Below, piece after piece: positions 56,669 to 64,000 of a stretch of 64,000 nucleotides of DNA (position 1 is its first letter; each line of letters opens with the position of its first letter). The DNA is from an uncultured Luteimonas sp. (lineage in GTDB: Bacteria; Pseudomonadota; Gammaproteobacteria; Xanthomonadales; Xanthomonadaceae). A program made the translations under genes and the position numbers. The notes below the pieces were generated by a model. The model was given only the letters and a program-made list of their open reading frames with translations, did not search any database and was not told where the DNA came from. The stretch is from positions 1 through 64,000 of the forward strand of contig CAKTDC010000005.1 in NCBI GenBank assembly GCA_934541015.1, given 5' to 3'.

Positions 56669-58129
56669 TCAGCTCCCGTAGGCGGATTCGCCGTGGGAGA
56701 CGATGTCCAGGCCTTCGCGCTCGTGCTCCTCGCTCACGCGCAGGCCGACCGCGGCCCTGGCGATGAGGATGGCGACGGCGGTCACCACCGCGCACCAGGC
56801 GATGGTGAACAGCACGCTGAGCAGCTGCACCCAGACCTGCACGCCGATCGCCAGGTCGGCCTCGGTGCCGCCGAGCGACTGCGCGCTGAACACGCCGGTG
56901 AGCAGGGCGCCGACGATGCCGCCGACCGCGTGCACGCCGAACACGTCGGCAGTGTCGTCCACGCGCAGCAGGCGCTTGAGGCCGTTGACGCCCCACACGC
57001 ACAGGGCGCCTGCGGCCAGGCCGATCACGATCGCACCCATCGGCCCGACCGTGCCCGCCGCCGGGGTGATCCCGACCAGACCGGCGATCGCGCCGGAGGC
57101 CGCGCCCAGCGCCGACGGGCGGCCCTTGGCGATCGCCTCGACCAGACTCCACGCCACCACGCCGGCGGCGGTGGCCACCATGGTGTTGATCATCGCCAGC
57201 GAGGCCGCGGCGTCGGCCGCCAGCGCCGAGCCGGCGTTGAAGCCGAACCAGCCCACCCACAGCAGCGCCGCGCCGATGAAGGTGAAGGGCACGTTGTGCG
57301 GCTTCAGCGCTTCCTTGCCATAGCCCAGGCGGCTGCCGAGGAAGTAGGCACCGACGAGCCCGGCGATGCCGGCGTTGATGTGCACCACCGTGCCGCCGGC
57401 GAAGTCGATCACGCCCTTGTGCGCCAGGAAGCCGCCCTCGCCGCTCCACACCATGTGCACCATCGGCAGGTAGGAGAACGTCACCCAGATCAGCGCGAAC
57501 AGCAGCACCGCGGTGAACCTGACGCGCTCGGCAAAGGCGCCGACGATCAGCGCGGCGGTGATGCCGGCGAAGGTGGACTGGAACACGATGAACAGGAACT
57601 CGGGCAGGCCGTCGGCGTCGGTGTCCGCGGTGATGCCGCGCAGGAAGGCCTTTTCGGTGAACGAACCGAAGAAGGCATTGCCTTCGGTGAACGCGGCGCT
57701 GTAGCCGTAGCACACCCACAGCAGAACCACCGCCGAGAACACCACCAGCACCTGCATGATCACCGACAGCACGTTCTTCGACCGCACCATGCCGCCGTAG
57801 AACAGCGCCAGGCCCGGCACCACCATCAGCAGCACCAGCAGGGTCGAGGTGAGCATCCAGGCGACGTTGCCGCTGTCGAACGCGGGCGCGCCGGCTTCCG
57901 TATCCGCCGCGACGGATGCCTGTACGGGGGACGCATCGGCGCTCACGGATCCGGCGTCGGCCGCGGCATCGGCCGCGGCGGGGTTCGGGGTGCCGGATGC
58001 GATCGCCGCAGTGCCGCCACCCTGGGCGAAGGCGGCCGGCGCCATCGCCAGGGCCGCCAGGCCGAGCAGCAGGCCCAGCGCCGCGGTGCGGAGGCGGGTC
58101 GTGAACCCGGAGAGCATTGTCGTTTTCAT
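56669..58129 (-). CDS. amtB: Ammonium transporter AmtB
   Basis: An inner-membrane ammonium channel controlled by GlnK. The 486-residue protein has a cleavable signal peptide (MAPAAFA), a 60-residue low-complexity extension rich in Ala, then eleven membrane spans. Conserved elements: LLVLLMVVPGLALFYGGMVRSKN, DFAGGTVVHINAGIAGLVGAY with the first conserved His, and VFGVHAVGGIVGALLTGVF with the second. It is 20 bases downstream of glnK and ends in a strong terminator. Confidence 0.96.
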   Translation of the reverse strand: MKTTMLSGFTTRLRTAALGLLLGLAALAMAPAAFAQGGGTAAIASGTPNPAAADAAADAGSVSADASPVQASVAADTEAGAPAFDSGNVAWMLTSTLLVLLMVVPGLALFYGGMVRSKNVLSVIMQVLVVFSAVVLLWVCYGYSAAFTEGNAFFGSFTEKAFLRGITADTDADGLPEFLFIVFQSTFAGITAALIVGAFAERVRFTAVLLFALIWVTFSYLPMVHMVWSGEGGFLAHKGVIDFAGGTVVHINAGIAGLVGAYFLGSRLGYGKEALKPHNVPFTFIGAALLWVGWFGFNAGSALAADAAASLAMINTMVATAAGVVAWSLVEAIAKGRPSALGAASGAIAGLVGITPAAGTVGPMGAIVIGLAAGALCVWGVNGLKRLLRVDDTADVFGVHAVGGIVGALLTGVFSAQSLGGTEADLAIGVQVWVQLLSVLFTIAWCAVVTAVAILIARAAVGLRVSEEHEREGLDIVSHGESAYGS

Positions 58130-58149
58130 GGTGTCAATCTCCGGAAGGA

Positions 58150-59228
<1,079 letters not shown>

Positions 59229-59926
59229 GACAGGCTCCTCGTGCAAGGTTGAAAAGCCCTCCCCCATCCTGGTGCGGTGTTGCGGTCGCGATGCCCGTTG
59301 CGCATCCCCATGCGCTCGGGGCCGCGGCGGGCGGTCTGCGCCGCCCTGCCGCGTGTCCGGCCTTGCTGTCGTCGTGTTCGTGTGTTCGGCGTTGCTGGAC
59401 AGACTCCTGGAGGCAAGGGCGCGGCCGTCATGGGGGAGGCCGCATCCCGGTCCTGCGGCGGCACCTCCGACCGTGGGGGGAAGGAGGCGCCCTGCGGGCA
59501 CCGGGGCACCAGCCGGTCGAAACCGGCCAACACTTCGCCTGTCGCACCGCCCGGGGGCGGTCGATCGGCGGATGAACCAGCTCACTTGTTTCCGACGCTC
59601 CGGCCATCGCGACCGGGCGTCGTGCGCATCAGATCGCGTAGTACATCTGGTATTCGAGCGGGTGAGGGGCGGGCGCTTGCGCGGCACTGCCGCGCGCCCG
59701 CCCCGAACGCCCGTCGCGCTGCGACGGGCCGGACAGCCGCCGGCCCGACGCTGCTGCAGTGGGAAGATTCATGCTCATCAGATCGCGTAGTACATCTGGT
59801 ATTCGAGCGGGTGAGGGGTGGGCGCTTGCGCGGCACTGCCGCGCGCCCGCCCCGAACGCCCGTCGCGCTGCGACGGGCCGGACAGCCGCCGGCCCGACGC
59901 TGCTGCAGTGGGAAGATTCATGCTCA
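59229..59926. other. 700-base spacer between glnA and the porin gene
   Basis: Non-coding. The half next to glnA (59629-59926) is two copies of a 149-base repeat. The other half (59229-59628) has no convincing gene; it must hold the promoter of the porin-glnK-amtB unit. A possible but poor sigma-54 match with GG-N10-GC spacing (minus strand, 59426-59413) is present, and I saw no good NtrC palindrome beside it. Confidence 0.55.
59629..59926 (-). repeat. 149-bp tandem repeat carrying copies of the glnA 3' end
   Basis: Units 59629-59777 and 59778-59926 differ at one visible base (GGGGCGGGCG against GGGGTGGGCG). Each unit begins with the 36 bases that encode [11 protein letters not shown] and the stop of glnA (59927-59962 in the gene; one base differs). 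Each then has about 113 bases with two perfect hairpins: an 8-bp stem CCCGTCGC/GCGACGGG with 3-base loop, and an 8-bp stem GCGCGGCA/TGCCGCGC with 1-base loop. Downstream of the outermost copy the sequence is unrelated. Confidence 0.95.
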
Positions 59927-61336
59927 TCAGATCGCGTAGTACATCTGGTATTCGAGCGGATGCGTCGCGGCACGGAACGCCGTGACTTCCTTCATCTTCA
60001 GCGCGATGTAGGCGTCGATGAAGTCGTCGCTGAACACGCCGCCGGCCTTGAGGAACTCGCGGTCGGCGTCGAGCGCTTCCAGCGCCTGGTCGAGCGAATG
60101 GCAGACCGTGCGGTAGTTCTTCTCTTCCTCCGGCGGCAGGTCGTACAGGTCCTTGTCGCTGGGGCCGCCCGGATCGATCTGGTTCCGGATGCCGTCCAGG
60201 CCCGCCATCATCAGCGCGGCGAAGGTCAGGTAGCCCGAGTTCACCGGATCGGGGAAACGCATCTCGATGCGGCGCGCCCTGGGATTGGCGACGTAGGGAA
60301 TGCGGCAGCTGGCCGAGCGGTTGGAGGACGAGTAGGCCAGCATCACCGGCGCCTCGAAGCCCGGCACCAGGCGCTTGTAGGAGTTGGTGGAGGCGTTGGC
60401 GAAGGCGTTGATCGCACGCGCGTGCTTGAAGATGCCGCCGATGTACCACAGCGCGGTCTGCGACAGCCCGCCGTAGCCGTCGCCGGAGAACAGGTTCTTC
60501 CCGTCCTTGGCCAGCGACTGGTGCACGTGCATGCCGCTGCCGTTGTCGCCGACCAGCGGCTTGGGCATGAAGGTCGCGGTCTTGCCGTTGCGGAAGGCCA
60601 CGTTCTTGATGATGTACTTCATCGTCAGCAGCTCGTCGGCCTTCTTCACCAGCGAGTTGAAGCGGGTGCCGATCTCGCACTGCCCGGCGTTGGCGACCTC
60701 GTGGTGGTGCACCTCGACCTCGATCCCCACCTGCTCCAGGGTCTTGCACATCTCCGCGCGCAGGTCGTGCAGCGAATCGAGCGGCGCCACCGGGAAGTAG
60801 CCACCCTTCACGCCCGGGCGGTAGCCGCTGTTGCCGCCGTCGTATTCCTTGCCCGAGTTCCAGTGCGCCTCTTCCGAGTCGACGTGGAAGAAGGTGTGGC
60901 CCATCTCGTTGGCGTAGCGCACCGAGTCGAAGATGAAGAACTCCGGCTCCGGGCCGAAGAACGCCTGGTCGGCGATGCCGCTGGACTTGAGGTAGGCCTC
61001 GGCGCGGCGGGCGATCCCGCGCGGGTCGCGGGTGTAGGCCTGCATGGTCGTCGGGTCGAGCACGTCGCAGGTCAGCACCAGGGTCGGATCGGCGGTGAAC
61101 GGATCGAGGAAGGCGGTGGACGGATCGGGCAGCAGCACCATGTCCGAGTTCTGGATGCCGCGCCAGCCGTGGATCGAGCTGCCGTCGAACATCTTGCCGT
61201 CCTCGAACAGCTCGGCCTCGACGATCGACTTGGGGAAGGTGACGTGGTGCTGCACACCGCGCATGTCGGCAAAGCGCAGATCGACGAATTCGACGCGGTG
61301 GTCGGAGATGAGCTTATCCACGGATTCGATGGACAT
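59927..61336 (-). CDS. glnA: Glutamine synthetase type I
   Basis: GlnA makes glutamine from glutamate and ammonia. The 469-residue protein has the class I length and motifs: [28 protein letters not shown], the metal-binding [22 protein letters not shown], the ATP-site [21 protein letters not shown], the glutamate loop [10 protein letters not shown] and the adenylylation site [11 protein letters not shown] (Tyr398). It ends [11 protein letters not shown]. The start at ATG 61336 follows a sigma-54 promoter and enhancer. The last twelve codons, including the stop, are copied twice just downstream. Confidence 0.98.
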   Translation of the reverse strand: MSIESVDKLISDHRVEFVDLRFADMRGVQHHVTFPKSIVEAELFEDGKMFDGSSIHGWRGIQNSDMVLLPDPSTAFLDPFTADPTLVLTCDVLDPTTMQAYTRDPRGIARRAEAYLKSSGIADQAFFGPEPEFFIFDSVRYANEMGHTFFHVDSEEAHWNSGKEYDGGNSGYRPGVKGGYFPVAPLDSLHDLRAEMCKTLEQVGIEVEVHHHEVANAGQCEIGTRFNSLVKKADELLTMKYIIKNVAFRNGKTATFMPKPLVGDNGSGMHVHQSLAKDGKNLFSGDGYGGLSQTALWYIGGIFKHARAINAFANASTNSYKRLVPGFEAPVMLAYSSSNRSASCRIPYVANPRARRIEMRFPDPVNSGYLTFAALMMAGLDGIRNQIDPGGPSDKDLYDLPPEEEKNYRTVCHSLDQALEALDADREFLKAGGVFSDDFIDAYIALKMKEVTAFRAATHPLEYQMYYAI

Positions 61337-61443
61337 GGGAGGCCTTGTGGTTGGAGGGTCGAGGGCGGGAGGGCTTAGGGCTGGCGGGCCGGGGGCGTTA
61401 AGCTGCCGGATATGGCGGGCCGCTGGCCGGACACAGGATGTTG

Positions 61444-61459
61444 AGCAAGCGCTGTGCCA
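61444..61459 (-). promoter_or_regulatory. Sigma-54 promoter of glnA
   Basis: Minus strand TGGCACAGCGCTTGCT matches the -24/-12 consensus TGGCAC-N5-TTGC with the invariant GG-N10-GC spacing. It lies about 110 bases upstream of the glnA ATG. Confidence 0.88.
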
Positions 61460-61474
61460 ACCTGAAGATCCCCA

Positions 61475-61487
61475 TAAAATATTGATT
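61475..61487 (-). promoter_or_regulatory. IHF site upstream of glnA promoter
   Basis: Minus strand AATCAATATTTTA fits the IHF consensus WATCAANNNNTTR exactly. It sits between the sigma-54 promoter and the NtrC palindrome, where a DNA bend would bring activator and polymerase together. Confidence 0.75.
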
Positions 61488-61517
61488 CTGCAGGGCCGCG
61501 GAAAGCACGTCGCCGAG

Positions 61518-61540
61518 GCCTGCACCACTCTGGTGCAGGC
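61518..61540. promoter_or_regulatory. NtrC enhancer upstream of glnA
   Basis: A perfect 10-bp inverted repeat, GCCTGCACCA (61518-61527) and TGGTGCAGGC (61531-61540), spaced by three bases. It contains the NtrC consensus TGCACCA-N3-TGGTGCA. A further half-site, TGCACCA, lies at 61552-61558. The NtrBC pair is encoded at 52389-54891. Confidence 0.88.
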
Positions 61541-61615
61541 CGGTTGCGAAATGCACCAGAACGGCCCGCGCACCCGCCCGCCGTCCGTCCTCCCCGTCCC
61601 CAGCCCTGGTCCCCA

Positions 61616-62410
61616 ATGTCCTCGACCCTGTCCGCCCTCCTCCTCGGCATCATCGAGGGGCTCACCGAATTCCTCCCCGTCTCCAGCACCGGCCACCTGC
61701 TGATCGCCCAGCGCTGGCTGGGCGAGCGATCGGACTTCTTCAACATCGTCATCCAGGCCGGCGCCATCCTCGCCATCACCCTGGTGTTCCGGCAGCGGAT
61801 CTGGGCGCTGGCCACCGGGCTGGGCGAGCGCGACAGCCGCGACTACGCGATGAAGCTGGCGGTCGCCTTCCTGGTCACCGCCGTGGTCGGCCTGCCGGTG
61901 CGCCTGGCCGGCTGGGAGCTGCCCGAGACGGTGACGCCGGTGGCCTGGGCGCTGGTCATCGGAGGGGTGTGGATGCTGGTGGCCGAGCGGATCGCGGAGA
62001 AGCGCGGCGACAGCGCGCAGGTGACCTGGACGGTGGCGATCCTGGTGGGGCTGGCGCAGGTGGTCGCGGGCGTGTTCCCCGGCACCTCGCGCTCGGCGGC
62101 GGCGATCTTCATGGCGATGCTGGCCGGCCTGAGCCGGCGCTCGGCGGCGACCGAGTTCGTGTTCCTGGTCGGCATCCCGACGATGTTCGCGGCCAGCGCC
62201 TACGCCTTCCTGGAGCTGTGGCTGGAGCAGGGCCTGGCCGGCGAGGCCTGGGGCGAGGTCGCGCTGGCCTTCGCGGCGGCCACGGTCACCGGATTCCTGG
62301 TGGTGAAATGGCTGCTGGGCTACATCAAGCAGCACCGCTACACGGGCTTTGCCGTCTACCGGATCGCGCTCGGCGCGGCGCTGCTGCTGTGGCTGCCCGC
62401 GGGCGACTGA
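61616..62410 (+). CDS. uppP: Undecaprenyl-diphosphatase UppP (BacA)
   Basis: UppP recycles undecaprenyl pyrophosphate to the monophosphate carrier for peptidoglycan and other polymers. The 264-residue membrane protein has the two active-site motifs [19 protein letters not shown] (about residues 14-32) and [20 protein letters not shown] (about 160-180), and about eight spans. The ATG at 61616 directly precedes the family start. It diverges from glnA; the NtrC enhancer lies between them, 76 bases upstream of this ATG. Confidence 0.95.
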   Translation: MSSTLSALLLGIIEGLTEFLPVSSTGHLLIAQRWLGERSDFFNIVIQAGAILAITLVFRQRIWALATGLGERDSRDYAMKLAVAFLVTAVVGLPVRLAGWELPETVTPVAWALVIGGVWMLVAERIAEKRGDSAQVTWTVAILVGLAQVVAGVFPGTSRSAAAIFMAMLAGLSRRSAATEFVFLVGIPTMFAASAYAFLELWLEQGLAGEAWGEVALAFAAATVTGFLVVKWLLGYIKQHRYTGFAVYRIALGAALLLWLPAGD

Positions 62411-62521
62411 GGCGCGGCCAGCATGCCTGCGCGACCAGGCACGGCGACCGGCAACCCCGTTCCCTGCCGCCGCCCGTTCAAGGATTGGTCCACTTCCCCA
62501 CATCTGCGACAGGAGACATCC

Positions 62522-63316
62522 ATGATCCGAATTCCTGTGCTGTCCTTGCTGGTGCTTGCGCTGGCCACCGCGTGCACCCCGGCCGACCGCGATCCGGCGA
62601 CACCGCCGGCCGCCGACACCGCAACCGCCTTCGACGCCGCCCGCCTGCCCGCCTACCACTGGACGCTGGCCGAGGCGACCGGCAGCGACGGCGCGCGCAT
62701 CGACGCCCTGTTCCCGCGCGCGGACAGGCCGCTGCAGCTCGATTTCGCCGATGGCCGCGTCGGCGTGTCCAACGCCTGCAACCGCATCGGCGGCAGCTAT
62801 ACCGTGACCGGCGACGCCTTCGCCGCCCCGCAGCTGGCGATGACGCAGATGGCCTGCGCCGACGCGGCGCTGATGCAGTCCGACGGCGAGATCGCCCGCC
62901 GCCTCGAAGCCGGCGGCAGCGTGCGCTTCGACGGCGACGACGCGCTGGTCTACACCACCACCGCCGGCGACACCCTGCGCTTCACCGGCACGCCCACGCC
63001 GCAGACCCGCTACGGCGGCCCCGGCGAGCGCGTGTTCCTGGAGGTCGCCGCGCAGCGCGTGCCCTGCCACCACGCGATGATCCCGGACTACCAGTGCCTG
63101 CACGTGCGCGAGATCAGCTACGACGACGGCGGCCTCAGGACCGGCGCCGGCGACTGGCAGTTCCTCTACCAGGACATCGAGGGCTACAGCCACGAGCCGG
63201 GCGTGCGCAACGTGCTGCGGCTCGACCGCTACACCATCGCCGATCCGCCGGCCGACGGCTCGTCGCTGGCCTATGTGCTCGACATGGTGGTCGAGTCGGA
63301 GACGGTCGCGGATTGA
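62522..63316 (+). CDS. META and DUF4377 domain lipoprotein
   Basis: A 264-residue lipoprotein (lipobox LALATAC near residue 18). The first domain is META/HslJ-like: [39 protein letters not shown] and [15 protein letters not shown]. The second is DUF4377-like: [24 protein letters not shown], with [25 protein letters not shown]. HslJ-type proteins are heat-inducible outer-membrane proteins linked to novobiocin resistance; DUF4377 has no known role. The two-domain fusion recurs in gammaproteobacteria. GGAGACATCC precedes the ATG. Confidence 0.82.
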   Translation: MIRIPVLSLLVLALATACTPADRDPATPPAADTATAFDAARLPAYHWTLAEATGSDGARIDALFPRADRPLQLDFADGRVGVSNACNRIGGSYTVTGDAFAAPQLAMTQMACADAALMQSDGEIARRLEAGGSVRFDGDDALVYTTTAGDTLRFTGTPTPQTRYGGPGERVFLEVAAQRVPCHHAMIPDYQCLHVREISYDDGGLRTGAGDWQFLYQDIEGYSHEPGVRNVLRLDRYTIADPPADGSSLAYVLDMVVESETVAD

Positions 63317-63364
63317 TTCGCGTCCGCAGCCTATGATGCCGGACGGTCGTCGCGGGTGCCGCCT

Positions 63365-64000
63365 ATGTACGAAACAACGACTTTCGAGGATCCGCTCGTG
63401 CTGGACCCGCGGATCCGCCACCGCTGGGGATTCGTGGAAACCAGCTCCGCCAGCGCCGTATTGCGAGCGGTGTGTCCGGGGGAATGGAATGACATCACCC
63501 GGTTTCTGGATTCGTTTTCCCTCGATCCGGCGGTGTGGCTCAGGAAGGGCGGCAACCGCGGCGATATCGCGCAACAGATCGATAAAGAGTTCCACCGGAT
63601 GGGATGGCGCGAAACACGGGTGGATCTGAGCACCCGCGGAATCCTGTTTTCGCGGAACAATCAGGAAATCGGCAGGCTGCCCGAGACCTACCAGGAAGGC
63701 TATCTGGTCGACAACTTCAAGGGGCGCGTTGCGCTGGACGTCGAGTGGAACGCCAAGGATGGAAACCTGGATCGGGATCTGTCCGCGTACCGCGCCTGGC
63801 ACGAGGCCGGCGTCATATCGGCCGCAGTCATCATTACCCAGGACAGGCTGAGCCTGCGGTCGCTCGCCCGTTCGCTCTGGGACCAGTACCAGGCCAGCCT
63901 TCCGGAACGTGAAAGGAACCCGAAATTGCCCATCGACGTCGGGACTTCCACCACGACCAACCTCGAAAAGGCGATGTTGCGGGTCAGACGCGGTGTGATG
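63365..64000 (+). CDS. BglII-like type II restriction endonuclease (partial, runs off the window)
   Basis: An open frame of 212 codons without stop to the window end. It starts [20 protein letters not shown] and contains [40 protein letters not shown], then [20 protein letters not shown]. The Asp in LVDNF, the Asp in ALDV and the Glu two residues later are spaced 0/9/11, the same as Asp84/Glu93/Gln95 of R.BglII. This supports a BglII-family PD-(D/E)xK nuclease. GC content is visibly lower than in neighbours, suggesting transfer. No methyltransferase gene precedes it; one may follow outside the window. Confidence 0.7.
   Translation, partial: MYETTTFEDPLVLDPRIRHRWGFVETSSASAVLRAVCPGEWNDITRFLDSFSLDPAVWLRKGGNRGDIAQQIDKEFHRMGWRETRVDLSTRGILFSRNNQEIGRLPETYQEGYLVDNFKGRVALDVEWNAKDGNLDRDLSAYRAWHEAGVISAAVIITQDRLSLRSLARSLWDQYQASLPERERNPKLPIDVGTSTTTNLEKAMLRVRRGVM

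Noticed and set aside
59413..59426. Sigma-54 promoter for the porin-glnK-amtB unit
   Set aside because: GG-N10-GC spacing is present, but the rest of the -24 box does not match and no NtrC palindrome lies nearby. In GC-rich DNA such spacing is common by chance, so it was not listed as a feature.
59629..59962. Direct repeats suggesting a CRISPR array
   Set aside because: The 149-base unit is repeated including its spacer-like part, with only one difference between units, and there are no cas genes. It is a tandem duplication, not a repeat-spacer array.

Overview
The window is GC-rich (about 70 percent by eye) chromosomal DNA, most likely from a gammaproteobacterium of the Xanthomonadales (Lysobacteraceae; Lysobacter/Luteimonas type). 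Grounds: TamA/TamB, two-subunit glycyl-tRNA synthetase, TatABC, TtcA, RdgC, PlsB, HemD/HemY, NtrBC and GlnK/AmtB/GlnA of gammaproteobacterial type, a very large TonB-dependent receptor of the kind common in this order, and REP-like palindromes between genes. No rRNA, tRNA, CRISPR array, prophage or complete insertion sequence was recognised.

Layout. 1-12 kb: possible end of a gene, palindromic intergenic DNA, tamB-tamA, glyS-glyQ, a GspE/PilB-family ATPase. 11.6-12.6 kb: an orphan winged-helix protein and a parDE toxin-antitoxin pair with a clear operator. 12.8-26.4 kb: housekeeping genes (RDD protein, tatCBA, SYLF protein, hemH, hydrolase, YgjP-like protease, rdgC, ttcA, fbp, DUF465, plsB). 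26.4-44.5 kb: a catabolic island. 44.6-56.4 kb: thioesterase, hemD, hemY, MgtC/DUF4010 protein, thiolase, two sodC-like lipoproteins, ntrBC, GST, amidase. 56.7-61.6 kb: nitrogen-control block (amtB, glnK, an interrupted porin gene, glnA). 61.6-64 kb: uppP, a META/DUF4377 lipoprotein and the start of a BglII-like restriction endonuclease of lower GC.

The most interesting region is 26.4-44.5 kb. One divergent operon encodes the complete lower meta-cleavage pathway (2-hydroxymuconic semialdehyde dehydrogenase, tautomerase, decarboxylase, hydratase, aldolase, acetaldehyde dehydrogenase) plus a DUF3100 membrane protein and a porin. The other encodes an M20D (hippurate hydrolase-like) amidohydrolase, a metal-ligand-less extradiol dioxygenase paralogue, an intact extradiol dioxygenase, a CmtD/DhbB-like decarboxylase and a secreted HutX-like protein. 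Next come a GntR/FCD regulator, a TonB-dependent receptor and a secreted IroE-like siderophore esterase. The dioxygenase plus decarboxylase pair is what is known for 2,3-dihydroxybenzoate (DHB) degradation. Adding receptor, siderophore-type esterase and acyl-amino-acid amidohydrolase suggests a pathway that imports catecholate siderophores or other DHB-amino-acid conjugates, cuts them to DHB and burns the ring to pyruvate and acetyl-CoA. The promoters of the divergent operon pair and of the receptor share an AT-rich ATATCG-AATT motif abutting TTGACA, which supports one regulon.

The nitrogen block shows textbook sigma-54 control of glnA (NtrC palindrome, IHF site, -24/-12 promoter). It also has a 149-bp tandem repeat that copies the last codons of glnA twice downstream of the gene, and a nonsense codon in the porin gene heading the glnK-amtB unit.
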